From Akkermansiaceae bacterium (GTDB lineage: Bacteria > Verrucomicrobiota > Verrucomicrobiia > Verrucomicrobiales > Akkermansiaceae): a stretch of 19,635 bases of DNA. The stretch is taken from NCBI GenBank assembly GCA_023301545.1, contig JALZUI010000075.1:1-19635 (forward strand), given 5' to 3'. The notes beneath the pieces were generated by a model that saw nothing but the letters and a program-made list of their open reading frames with translations, made no database searches and was not told the DNA's origin. Every line of letters starts with the position of its first letter. Within the stretch, counting starts at the first letter, position 1. This document shows positions 5,695 to 13,681 of this stretch, one piece after another. The translations under genes were made by a program, and so were the position numbers.

Positions 5695-8600
5695 TTACTC
5701 GTCAAGGGTGACGATGTTAATTGCGGTGAAGATTCGATCGCCTTGGTTGGCATTATCGTTGGGGGGGAAGGTGACAATGGCTTGGGTGTAAGGGGCGCCT
5801 GCATCAGTCGGTAACGAGCACTTCACCCAGTAACGGTCAACGGTTTCGGTAGGATCTACTCGGGAGATGAAGGTGGCCTCTACTCCGTCAATGGTAATGC
5901 TAGTCGGAACAACTCCTCCTTGTCCTGGGACGGATTGGGAGCCTGTGGTCGCAGGCAGCTCTAGATAAATGTTTCCGGGCAGGGCTACAGGGCCAAGGCC
6001 TTCATCCTTTGCGATCAGTGCGGTGTAGGCGAGGTAGTGGTCGTCTCCGATGACTGCTGGAATCGTGAGCGGGGTTTGCTCGTTGATGTCGTCTGTAATA
6101 CGGTACATCTCATAGGTGGAGGTATCAGCGGCGCTGGTCGGGTCTCCAAAAATAATGAGCTTGTAGTCCGAGTGACTGGCAAGGCGAATGGTACGCCCTA
6201 CTTCACCGATATTGGTGGTGTGACGCTCTGCTACGATGCTACGCTCTGCCACGTCGGTACCGCTAAAGACTGGTAGGAGGCTCTGTGAATCAATAACATC
6301 TACAGAGGAGGTGGCGCTGGGAATGTCGATGTTAGCGAGGTCGAGAACGGTGGAGAAAATATCAACACAATGCACGATCTTGGTGCTTTTACCGCGACGG
6401 GTTACATCGGGTCCAACCGCAATCATGGGAACGCGTACTCCTCCTTCGTAGAGAGTGTCTTTAGAGTGATCTTGTGAGTAGGGGGCTTGGATGACTCCGC
6501 CAGGGGTACCATTGTCTCCGATGAGAATGACGTTCGTGGTGGTGAGGTCAACGGTCTCTAGGAGACGGCCAATCTCGGTATCGAGCGCTTGTAGGGAAGC
6601 CTCGTAGGCTGGTCGCTGGTCCGCTCCTGTAACCGATCCGTTGTTATTATTAATAGGGAAGACGGGGTAGTCGTGGAGGTCGCTGGGAGGATTATGGTAA
6701 GGCGTGTGAGGCGCAGAGAAGGCGAGCCAGACAAACCAAGGCTCGGTCTGAGTGTTGATGAAGTTGACAGTGTCATCGACCTGGTCGGTGGTGGTGTAGG
6801 TGGTGTAATTATCGGTGGTGACGCCATTCTCTACCTTGGACCAGTTAAAGTAGTCTGGGATATTAGTCAGGTATCCACGGAATTCAGGCCATCCTCCGAG
6901 CGTGGCAGGGCCGTTGTCGCCACCGCCAAGGTGCCACTTCCCGAAGGAGGCGAGTTGGTAAGGGGAGTTTTCGGCGGTGAAAATTTCAGGGAGGGTCAGT
7001 TCCTCGCTTGGCAGGGTTCCTGATCCATTCGGGTGCCCAACGCCATTTCGGAATCCGTGTCTTCCTGTAATAATGCTGGCTCTGGTAGGAGCACAGACAG
7101 GTTGTGAGTAAGCATTAGTGAAGCTGAGCCCGTTATCCGCTAAGAATTGGAGGTTTGGCATGTCTGGGTAGGTATTGCCTGCGAGCTGAAGGTCGTCCAG
7201 GGGGCTGGAATCTACACCCCAGTCATCCACAATCATGAGGAGGACATTGCGTGGAGGCAAGACGGTGTATGTGTTAGTTGACTGCGTCTGAGTCCCTCCT
7301 TGAGTAGAGGTGATAATTATAGGGTAATCACCAGGAGCGAGTGCGCTGTCATCGAATTCGAGAAAGAGCGTATTTCTGTCACGGCCTAAAATCGTAGCGG
7401 TTACGCCTCCAACGGTAATGGTGTCGATTTGGTTGAGCGGAGGAAGGTCGCCAAAGGTGGCGCTAAAAGTGGGGTTGATTGGCGCGTCGTAGTTAAAGCC
7501 TCGGTCATCAAAGGGAGCGAGAGAGGCCATCGAGCTGCGATAGAAATGTTTAGGGTCGGTGGTTTTGCGCCCTCGATCAATCTCGCTGGCGAGAGTTCCT
7601 TGATCGCTACGGGAGTCGTCACTGAATACGTTCCACGTGCTTAGGTCGTCACTGTTTTCGACTACGTAGGTTCCGCCTTCGACTCCAGACCAAGTCAGGG
7701 TGACATCACCGCTAGTGGGATTTACTTGTGGGGCTTGCATGGCCAAGGGGGCTTCGGGGCCGCCTTCAAAAATAACTTCGCTATTGTTTGGAACCGTGAC
7801 CTCGTCAGCTCCGGAAACGACGCCAAAGTGGTAGCGGCTCATCGTGTATGGAAACAGCGCGAGGCCTTCCTCATCGATACACATAAAGTAGGCCCAGGTT
7901 CCTTCAGGGAATTCAGGGGTGACACACCAGCGCACATTGTACTCATTGAGGTCGTAGTCTGTGGCGGAGTTGAAAGGACGATTATTGGCAACGGTTTCGT
8001 CGTAGTGGGTAAGTCCCGTGAGGTCTCCTTTATAGGCATTATCTTCTATGTAATGACCTAGGATAAAGGTTTCAGGACCTGCTGAGGAGTTTACCGCAGG
8101 ACCGTACTGAGAGGTGGTGAGAGGGTTGGTACGGACTCCAGGTTCATTACGGGTGATCCACTCTGGGATAGAGGTACGGCCGGTAGCGAGGAGATCGACT
8201 GATCCATTAGATCCATCACGACGTTGGAAACCTGAAATCATGCGACGAACGCCACTGTCTGGATCAGTAGGATTAGAGTATCCGTATGGTCCATAGAAAG
8301 GAAAACCATCAAAGTTCCAGCCTAGGAGAGCCGAGTGGGTGCCATTAGGGGCTTCGGTGTAAGTATTCGTGGTAGCCTCATAATCAACCGAATCATTCAC
8401 AAGGTGTCGTAGTCCCTTTGGCTGCGCATGATAGTGGAGGAGTTCCGTTAGAGGGTGGGAGTTGGAGCCGTCAAAGGTGACTGCTTCATTAATAAAGGCA
8501 TCGCGGTTCCAAACCCCGTCGCCGCGAATAGGAGCGGTAGCGGGTCCTGCATCTAGCGCTACTCCGTTTTGGTAGGAAAAGCCATCGCGGGAATCAAACA

Positions 8601-9063
8601 TCGTCACGCCATCAATCAAGTAGCCGATCGCGCCTCCGCCTGTAATCGTACGAGGGATAGTGTCGATGACAGGTACTAAGGGGAATCGAGCGGAGCGAAC
8701 AGTGTTTCCAGGATAATTATTAAAGATGTCGCCACGTCCTCCAAACCAAGGCCCCATGATGTGAAAGGCTAGTCCACTGGTGCGAATATAGAGGTCGGTA
8801 TCAGTTACCGAAATTTCGTGAACTCCAGCATAGGTCGGACTGAGCTGGTCACTCCCTGTAGGGTGATCCCAAGAGGTAGAGGAGATATTGGCCACTTCTG
8901 TCTCTAGATCAGGATAGATCCGAGCATACTGTCCCGAAAGCTCGGTAAACCAAGATGTGGTAATCGGAGACGCATGAGTTGCTGTGAAGAGAGTACCCAA
9001 TAGGCCAACTCTAATGCTGTAGAATAAAAATGAGAAACTAGAGAAGCGAGGAAGAGAGGACAT
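5695..9063 (-). CDS. Secreted YHYH-domain / S1 sulfatase fusion protein
   Basis: From the ATG at 9063 the protein has 1122 residues. The frame extends to 9225, but that start lies in the terminator of the upstream gene and would bury the signal peptide (hydrophobic run to about residue 32, cleavage near THA-SP). Residues about 90-310 form a YHYH-type domain, with LLHYHAQP (His210, Tyr211, His212) and FDGFPFYGPYGY. A linker with ENSDDLSTWNV ends FYRSS at 511, and a TIG-like domain runs to about 600. The sulfatase domain (about 605-960) has VDDWG, Cys657 in VCAPTRASIITGR (the residue converted to formylglycine), GKWHLGG and GDNG. A further region of about 160 residues ends the protein. S1 sulfatases remove sulfate from glycans. 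The substrate and the YHYH role are unknown. No Shine-Dalgarno site is seen. Confidence 0.88.
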   Translation of the reverse strand: MSSLPRFSSFSFLFYSIRVGLLGTLFTATHASPITTSWFTELSGQYARIYPDLETEVANISSTSWDHPTGSDQLSPTYAGVHEISVTDTDLYIRTSGLAFHIMGPWFGGRGDIFNNYPGNTVRSARFPLVPVIDTIPRTITGGGAIGYLIDGVTMFDSRDGFSYQNGVALDAGPATAPIRGDGVWNRDAFINEAVTFDGSNSHPLTELLHYHAQPKGLRHLVNDSVDYEATTNTYTEAPNGTHSALLGWNFDGFPFYGPYGYSNPTDPDSGVRRMISGFQRRDGSNGSVDLLATGRTSIPEWITRNEPGVRTNPLTTSQYGPAVNSSAGPETFILGHYIEDNAYKGDLTGLTHYDETVANNRPFNSATDYDLNEYNVRWCVTPEFPEGTWAYFMCIDEEGLALFPYTMSRYHFGVVSGADEVTVPNNSEVIFEGGPEAPLAMQAPQVNPTSGDVTLTWSGVEGGTYVVENSDDLSTWNVFSDDSRSDQGTLASEIDRGRKTTDPKHFYRSSMASLAPFDDRGFNYDAPINPTFSATFGDLPPLNQIDTITVGGVTATILGRDRNTLFLEFDDSALAPGDYPIIITSTQGGTQTQSTNTYTVLPPRNVLLMIVDDWGVDSSPLDDLQLAGNTYPDMPNLQFLADNGLSFTNAYSQPVCAPTRASIITGRHGFRNGVGHPNGSGTLPSEELTLPEIFTAENSPYQLASFGKWHLGGGDNGPATLGGWPEFRGYLTNIPDYFNWSKVENGVTTDNYTTYTTTDQVDDTVNFINTQTEPWFVWLAFSAPHTPYHNPPSDLHDYPVFPINNNNGSVTGADQRPAYEASLQALDTEIGRLLETVDLTTTNVILIGDNGTPGGVIQAPYSQDHSKDTLYEGGVRVPMIAVGPDVTRRGKSTKIVHCVDIFSTVLDLANIDIPSATSSVDVIDSQSLLPVFSGTDVAERSIVAERHTTNIGEVGRTIRLASHSDYKLIIFGDPTSAADTSTYEMYRITDDINEQTPLTIPAVIGDDHYLAYTALIAKDEGLGPVALPGNIYLELPATTGSQSVPGQGGVVPTSITIDGVEATFISRVDPTETVDRYWVKCSLPTDAGAPYTQAIVTFPPNDNANQGDRIFTAINIVTLDE

Positions 9064-9223
9064 AATTCGATTTAACACCAAGTCTGGTAAAAAGTTGCAA
9101 TAAAACTTATTTTTTTTTAGAAAACGGTAAATACTCTTTTTGTTCAACGTAACGGCAGGGCTTATCTGCTTGAGGTTTTGATGGAGCAGGGGGGATTCGC
9201 AAGGTTGTTTGAATACGCGATAC

Positions 9224-9258
9224 AAAAAAAGTCCTCTATGAAAGAATCATAGAGGACT
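9224..9258 (-). terminator. Intrinsic terminator after the PEP-CTERM gene
   Basis: On the minus strand an 11-base-pair perfect stem (AGTCCTCTATG with CATAGAGGACT, loop of 7) is followed by seven T. It lies 24 bases past the PEP-CTERM stop and upstream of the sulfatase. It therefore ends the PEP-CTERM transcript, and the sulfatase needs its own promoter in 9064-9223. No convincing promoter pair was found there. Confidence 0.88.
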
Positions 9259-9282
9259 AAAATAAAGGGTGTGTTTAAACTC

Positions 9283-9960
9283 TTAGCGACGGCGACGAGC
9301 TAAGATAGCAAGACCACCAAGGCCAAGTAAAGCAGCCGAAGAAGGTTCTGGAATCGCTACGACAGCACCATCAATTGCGAGGTTGTCAAGTATAACACTA
9401 CTCGAACCGGCTCCATCGTTTTGTCTGTCATCGTAAGCGAAGCGAATAGTGATTTCGCTTAGCTCATCAAAATCAGCGCCTGAAAAATCAGCGGTACGTG
9501 GTTGTGGAGTCCCTCCATTCATAAGAGTAATACGTGGGATTCCGCCGGAGTCAACATCAGCAAGGAACGCGTCAGCACTTGTTCTGAAAGCGAAATCGTT
9601 TGCTCCACGGTTTACTTGGAAAATCTCGAAATTGATAGCTGCTAGATCGATTACATAACCATCTGCTGCAGTTAGTGTGAATTCTAAGAATTGACCACTA
9701 GTAAAAGCACCATCGATGTCGTCTGTAGTCCCATTTGCTAGACCGCGCGCTTCGTCGACGTTTAGTGTGTCATTGATAGAGGATGCCACAAGGTCAAAGG
9801 CAGTGCTAGTTATAGCGCTGACTGTAAGGTTGGCGTCTGTAAATGTAGCGGCTAGGGGATCGCTGGCTCCGGAAGTGAAGTCGTAACTAGCGATTGTAAT
9901 AGCTTGGGATAGCGTCATGCTTGCGCACAAGGCGAACCCAGTAGTTAGTATGTTTTTCAT
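9283..9960 (-). CDS. PEP-CTERM sorting-domain protein
   Basis: This 225-residue surface or secreted protein has an N-terminal signal peptide (MKNILTTGFALCASMTLSQA) and a classic PEP-CTERM tail. The tail consists of PEPSSAA, a short hydrophobic segment (LLGLGGLAIL) and a basic end (ARRRR) at residues about 202-225. Such tails are recognised and cut by an exosortase during export, usually in bacteria that make exopolysaccharide. The body is rich in Asp, Ala, Thr and Ser, and the segments YDFTSGASDPLAATFTD and IDLAAINFEIFQV look like a beta-sandwich. It has no catalytic motif that I can see. A promoter lies upstream and a strong terminator downstream, so it is a single-gene unit. No exosortase gene is in the window. 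Its function beyond surface display is unknown. Confidence 0.88.
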   Translation of the reverse strand: MKNILTTGFALCASMTLSQAITIASYDFTSGASDPLAATFTDANLTVSAITSTAFDLVASSINDTLNVDEARGLANGTTDDIDGAFTSGQFLEFTLTAADGYVIDLAAINFEIFQVNRGANDFAFRTSADAFLADVDSGGIPRITLMNGGTPQPRTADFSGADFDELSEITIRFAYDDRQNDGAGSSSVILDNLAIDGAVVAIPEPSSAALLGLGGLAILARRRR

Positions 9961-9986
9961 GATTATATAATTTTATTAGAATTCAT

Positions 9987-10015
9987 AGTATCAATGATGA
10001 ATCTTCTAGAGTCAA
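9987..10015 (-). promoter_or_regulatory. Probable sigma-70-type promoter of the PEP-CTERM gene
   Basis: Read on the minus strand, TTGACT (-35) and GATACT (-10) are separated by exactly 17 bases and sit in a very A/T-rich stretch. The predicted leader is about 20 bases. No Shine-Dalgarno site precedes the ATG at 9960. Confidence 0.5.
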
Positions 10016-10098
10016 ATAAAAAATTGAATTATTACTATTATCTTGTTATTATTGTTAATTTACAGTTTTAAGGTGTTAATAATGAAACGAGGCCTCAG

Positions 10099-10773
10099 TT
10101 ACGAAATTACTATAATTTCGCTTAGGAGGTCTCTTCCAGAGAGGAGGCTAAGGGTCTGTAGTTCTTGGGTGAGAACCTGATGTGCAGGGAGTCCGTCTTG
10201 ATCGGGACGTCCGCAGTGGGTACAGGAGGCAAAACCGGGGTAGTTCTCAGCTTTCTGAGGATCATTATCGGGAGTTACGAGAGTGAGTAGGGGGCGTGGG
10301 CGCTGGAGGGTTCTGGGTAGAAGAATGAGGGGGTGAATCCAACAGGTGAGAGGTTTATCAAACCAATCGCCCCTTTGTTGCTCCATGGACCAGCGTTGAA
10401 TCCCGCAGTATCCTTTGGGGTCAAGGAATACGCAGCGGGTCTTAGGGAAATGTTGAGGGTAATCGGAAGCAAGTTCTTCTACCTGGGCGGGGCGAGTGGC
10501 TGTTTTCCAGGCCTGGCCGTCGCGAGCGGAGATAATTGGTTCAGGGGGAAGAGTGAGTCCGTAGGATTCTAGTTCGGGTCGGTGGGTTGCAACGAGGTCT
10601 TCGACTCCGTTTTTTTCTTCCTCGGTAAGGTAAACTCCGTCATGGCAGCAGGTGGCTCGACAGCGGCTGATTTCACATGCTCGGATAGGCTTGCGGAAAG
10701 CCTCGATATCGATTTCAGCGGCGCGGACTTGTTCTCTCACGTTTTCGGCCGTGAGGGGGTAGGCAGTGATCAT
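10099..10773 (-). CDS. YkgJ/DUF3109-like cysteine-cluster protein
   Basis: This 224-residue cytoplasmic protein has nine cysteines arranged as in the YkgJ/DUF3109 metal-cluster families. The N-terminal group is CEISRCRATCC (Cys33, 38, 42, 43). Cys114 and Cys123 follow (RCVFLDPKGYCGIQ), then Cys144 in KPLTCWIHPL, and finally CTHCG (Cys184 and 187). These residues are expected to bind zinc or an iron-sulfur cluster. The molecular function of such proteins is not established. No signal peptide or membrane segment is present. The gene is last in the run from tatD, 10 bases after the menC stop, which suggests a link with respiration or metal-cofactor proteins, but this is inference only. A short perfect hairpin overlaps its last codons. 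Confidence 0.72.
   Translation of the reverse strand: MITAYPLTAENVREQVRAAEIDIEAFRKPIRACEISRCRATCCHDGVYLTEEEKNGVEDLVATHRPELESYGLTLPPEPIISARDGQAWKTATRPAQVEELASDYPQHFPKTRCVFLDPKGYCGIQRWSMEQQRGDWFDKPLTCWIHPLILLPRTLQRPRPLLTLVTPDNDPQKAENYPGFASCTHCGRPDQDGLPAHQVLTQELQTLSLLSGRDLLSEIIVIS
10102..10120 (-). repeat. Short perfect hairpin over the 3' end of the Cys-cluster gene
   Basis: CGAAATTA and TAATTTCG form an 8-base-pair stem with a 3-base loop, covering the last codons and reaching the base next to the stop. It is not followed by a T tract, so a role in termination or mRNA stability is only possible. Confidence 0.3.
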
Positions 10774-10783
10774 GAGGTATAGC

Positions 10784-11695
10784 CTATGGAGTGAGCCAAT
10801 TCTCTTGCTCTAGGAGTGTGATGAGATCCTGTGAGGAGGGAAGGCTAAGTTGAGGGTTAGCGCTGCCGAGAAGGTCGCTGTAAGCAGTGCTTTGGTAGAG
10901 GTCCTGAGTGGCCAGGCCGCCTAAGGGAGGGGTGTCTACAGAGTGTTGTAGGTAGAATTGCTGCGCTTCTTTATAAGCCGCGATTTGCCCGATAGGGTGA
11001 TCCATATAGCTGGTGAAGATGACCTTATTAGGATGGTCGCCTGCTAATTGTCTCAGCGTTTCCCGTGATTGGATGGCGGGCTTGGCGATGAGATAGTTGT
11101 GCTCTAGGTCGAGGTTGTTAGGGATGACGCGATCATAGGCGATAGGAAAGCCTTTCCAGTTTTCTGCTAAGGCGGGGTCGGAGAAGGGGTCTTCGATGAA
11201 GTCGATTTGCTCCCGAGGCATGGCGCCGAGGAATTGGGAGAGTTCACGATGAGACTTTAGGGCCCCGTTGAAATCAATTCGCCAACGAACACAAGGGTAG
11301 CCTTTGATGAAGGCTTCGGTTTTTTTCCGAAGGCGCATCCAGTCTTTTCCTCGCTTGATTTTGACGGCGGTGAAATCGGCTTCGACGGCGGCTAGCATGG
11401 GAGAGCCGTTGAGCTTTGGTAAAGTCGCGTGGCTCTTAACTGGAGGGCCAGGAAGAGACTCCTGCGCAAATGAAGAGGCCAGATCCAACGCGCGTTGGAG
11501 GAGCGGGTTTGGGCGCCCTGATTTCAAGTCATCGATACATTCGGCCAAAGTAGGATCGCCCAGCTCCGGCCATGGGTGGAGGCAGGCGTATTGGGAGCCG
11601 TCGAGGCGGAGAAGCATACCCTCGCGTACAGAGGAGAGGTCAAGGCGGTTTAGGGCGGCCTTTTGTTCCAACTGGTAGGGGGCGTACTCGATCAT
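10784..11695 (-). CDS. menC: o-Succinylbenzoate synthase (enolase superfamily)
   Basis: MenC dehydrates SHCHC to o-succinylbenzoate in cytoplasmic menaquinone synthesis. At 303 residues the size is usual. The enolase-superfamily residues appear in order. Lys112-Ile-Lys114 (VKIKRG) gives the first catalytic Lys. Asp141 lies in WRIDFNGAL (the RxDxN motif), Glu168 in FIEDPF and Asp188 in YDRVIPN as metal ligands. Lys205 in IAKPAI is the second catalytic Lys, and FTSYMDHPIGQIAA is the last barrel motif. Spacing between these residues resembles that of E. coli MenC. Other members of the superfamily, such as N-acylamino acid racemases or dipeptide epimerases, are alternatives, but the short form and the neighbouring respiratory genes favour MenC. 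It begins 6 bases after the ccsA stop. No other men gene is in the window. Confidence 0.82.
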   Translation of the reverse strand: MIEYAPYQLEQKAALNRLDLSSVREGMLLRLDGSQYACLHPWPELGDPTLAECIDDLKSGRPNPLLQRALDLASSFAQESLPGPPVKSHATLPKLNGSPMLAAVEADFTAVKIKRGKDWMRLRKKTEAFIKGYPCVRWRIDFNGALKSHRELSQFLGAMPREQIDFIEDPFSDPALAENWKGFPIAYDRVIPNNLDLEHNYLIAKPAIQSRETLRQLAGDHPNKVIFTSYMDHPIGQIAAYKEAQQFYLQHSVDTPPLGGLATQDLYQSTAYSDLLGSANPQLSLPSSQDLITLLEQENWLTP

Positions 11696-11701
11696 GTTGT
11701 A

Positions 11702-13681
11702 CTAGGCGTTATCGCGTATCGACTTCTTGCGAGATTGGAGGCGGTAGGTAATAAAGCCCGCGACTAGGATACAGGCGTTGACGGTGTAGAAGAGGAAGAC
11801 CGCGTCCTTCTTAGAATCAGAAAAGCCATATGAGTGGAGACCAACACCGAGAAGGTTCGTATGCCACCATGAGAAGACGACGATGGGTCCAGTGATAATG
11901 GCGGTCAGCTGTAGTCCCCATTCCTTGATGATTCCGCCGAGGCGAGCGTGGAGGACGAAGAGGGTCCAGAGTACGATCATGAGAGCTCCATTTTCCTTAG
12001 GGTCCCATCCCCAAAATCGGCCCCAAGAGTCATTGGCCCAGATTCCTCCTGTGACGGTTCCGATGAGTGAGAGCAAGAGACTGAAACAGACTGCTCCGTA
12101 TGTCATACGGGTTAGTACGCGGCGGATAGAGGGGTCGTCCTGATGCAGGCCGATGATACGGACAAAGACATAGACAACACCAAAAAGCCAAGCGGCGAGA
12201 CCCGCGGCGTAACCCATGGTGATGACGGGGACGTGGACAGTGAGCCAGAAGTTGGAACGGAGAACGGCGATAAGAGGCTCCATGTTATCGGCCTTGGACT
12301 CTAGTTCATAGAGGTTAGCTAGGACGAGGAGGAAGAAGCCGATGTAGGGAGCTGCTCCGAGGGCGAGTTTACGGCGGGAGACGAGCTCGGTAAAGAGGGC
12401 GATAAAGACGATTCCTGCAGCGATAAAGATGATCGTGTCATAGAGATTACCAACAGGTGGGCGGTGCATGATTAAGGCGCGTTGCACGATGCCAGAAATT
12501 GTCAGAACCAGCCCTAAGCCAGTGAAGATCCAGGTGATGGCCGAAAGGATTTTCCCGAAGAGACTACTCGGTGAGAGCCAGCTGATGGCGATGAAAATCA
12601 TGCCGGGGAGGAAGCATAACCAGGTGGCTAGGAAGAACCAACTCTTGCGGTTGTAGGTGACTTCTCGATCAAAGTCCGCTTGCTGTTTAGCGTTTAGGCT
12701 TCCTTCGAGCAAACTGACGGTTTTCTTAAGCTCCATGGGAAAGTCTGGGGCTTTATCCTGCTGGGACTGGTAGAGTTTTTCGAGTTGCTGTAGGGTGGCG
12801 ATCGTTTTCTGTGGTTCAGGATCATTGCCACGGAAGACGTTCATGAGGGCGTCTCCATTGGTTAGCCATTCTTGATCGTCGGAGTTCGGGGCGTAGATAA
12901 TGGGCCCGAACTTAGATTCGTTAATGTGGCTGAGGAGCTGGTCGAGTACTGGAACGAGGTGCGCCGGCATGCTTTGCCCGTCTTTATCTAATTGCTGGAT
13001 TAGGCGGTGGATTTCACCAACGGTCATCATGAAACTACTGGTAGGGACCCTCTTAATTTCCGAATCAGCAGGAGCGTCTGGTAATCTAGGTAAGACAATG
13101 CCTGCACGTGCGAAGTTGAAGTAGGTAAGGAGAGTCTCATACTCGCGCACATTACGGGCGAGGTCGAGGGTCATAGACTTGGTGATGTCGAGCTCAGTGC
13201 CTTCTTTTTTGAGTAATTCTTCATAACCAGAAGCTTTGTTATAAAGGTTTTCTCGGTAGTCTGAGAGGGCGTTGTATGAGTAGTAGTCTGAGGCTTTCTT
13301 GGTCTCCATCCCGATGGCGTTGAGAATGGCCGAGTTCGTGACCTTGAAGATGGGTTGATCCTTGGAGTAGTCAGGGCGAAAGAGGGCGTCTAGCATGAAG
13401 GCCTCGGGGCCTACCTTGACCTTTTCACCGTCAGTATTAAGAAATCGCATGGAGCGAGATCCGTGGTATTTGACGAGTGAGACTTTAGCATAGGTGGAGT
13501 ATGGCTTGATACGGTTCCCATTATGCACAGGAATTTCAGCGAAGCTCTGCAGGACCTCCTTTGGCCATTCTTGGTATTCAAGAGTTAGTGGGTCATCATT
13601 GGTATAGACCTTACGTCCCGCCCAAGTGGTTAGACCTACGATGAGCGCGATTAAGATGGTTAATACAGTCCAGCGTTTCAT
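11702..13681 (-). CDS. ccsA: System II cytochrome c biogenesis protein CcsA/ResC, with a long N-terminal extension
   Basis: CcsA, with ResB, moves haem across the inner membrane and attaches it to apocytochrome c. The C-terminal half (about residues 345-655) is a multi-helix membrane domain with the haem-binding WWD motif near residues 547-560 (WANDSWGRFWGWDPKENG). Candidate haem-ligand histidines are His406 (MHRPPVGN), His483 (TVHVPVITMGYA), His607 (SWWHTN) and His616 (LHSYGF). The N-terminal 345 residues carry one membrane anchor (about 7-23) and a large soluble, probably outward-facing region that I cannot assign. Plain CcsA proteins are roughly half this length. The start overlaps the resB stop by 4 bases (ATGA), so the two are translationally coupled. 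A Lys/Arg-rich cytoplasmic tail ends the protein. Confidence 0.92.
   Translation of the reverse strand: MKRWTVLTILIALIVGLTTWAGRKVYTNDDPLTLEYQEWPKEVLQSFAEIPVHNGNRIKPYSTYAKVSLVKYHGSRSMRFLNTDGEKVKVGPEAFMLDALFRPDYSKDQPIFKVTNSAILNAIGMETKKASDYYSYNALSDYRENLYNKASGYEELLKKEGTELDITKSMTLDLARNVREYETLLTYFNFARAGIVLPRLPDAPADSEIKRVPTSSFMMTVGEIHRLIQQLDKDGQSMPAHLVPVLDQLLSHINESKFGPIIYAPNSDDQEWLTNGDALMNVFRGNDPEPQKTIATLQQLEKLYQSQQDKAPDFPMELKKTVSLLEGSLNAKQQADFDREVTYNRKSWFFLATWLCFLPGMIFIAISWLSPSSLFGKILSAITWIFTGLGLVLTISGIVQRALIMHRPPVGNLYDTIIFIAAGIVFIALFTELVSRRKLALGAAPYIGFFLLVLANLYELESKADNMEPLIAVLRSNFWLTVHVPVITMGYAAGLAAWLFGVVYVFVRIIGLHQDDPSIRRVLTRMTYGAVCFSLLLSLIGTVTGGIWANDSWGRFWGWDPKENGALMIVLWTLFVLHARLGGIIKEWGLQLTAIITGPIVVFSWWHTNLLGVGLHSYGFSDSKKDAVFLFYTVNACILVAGFITYRLQSRKKSIRDNA

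Noticed and set aside
6673..7023. Plus-strand open frames opposite the sulfatase and other minus-strand genes
   Set aside because: They have no recognisable domain and lie wholly opposite well-supported coding sequence, so they are shadows of the real genes.
9064..9225. N-terminal extension of the sulfatase to 9225
   Set aside because: The added 54 residues begin in the T tract of the PEP-CTERM terminator and would place the signal peptide inside the chain. The ATG at 9063 gives a proper signal peptide.
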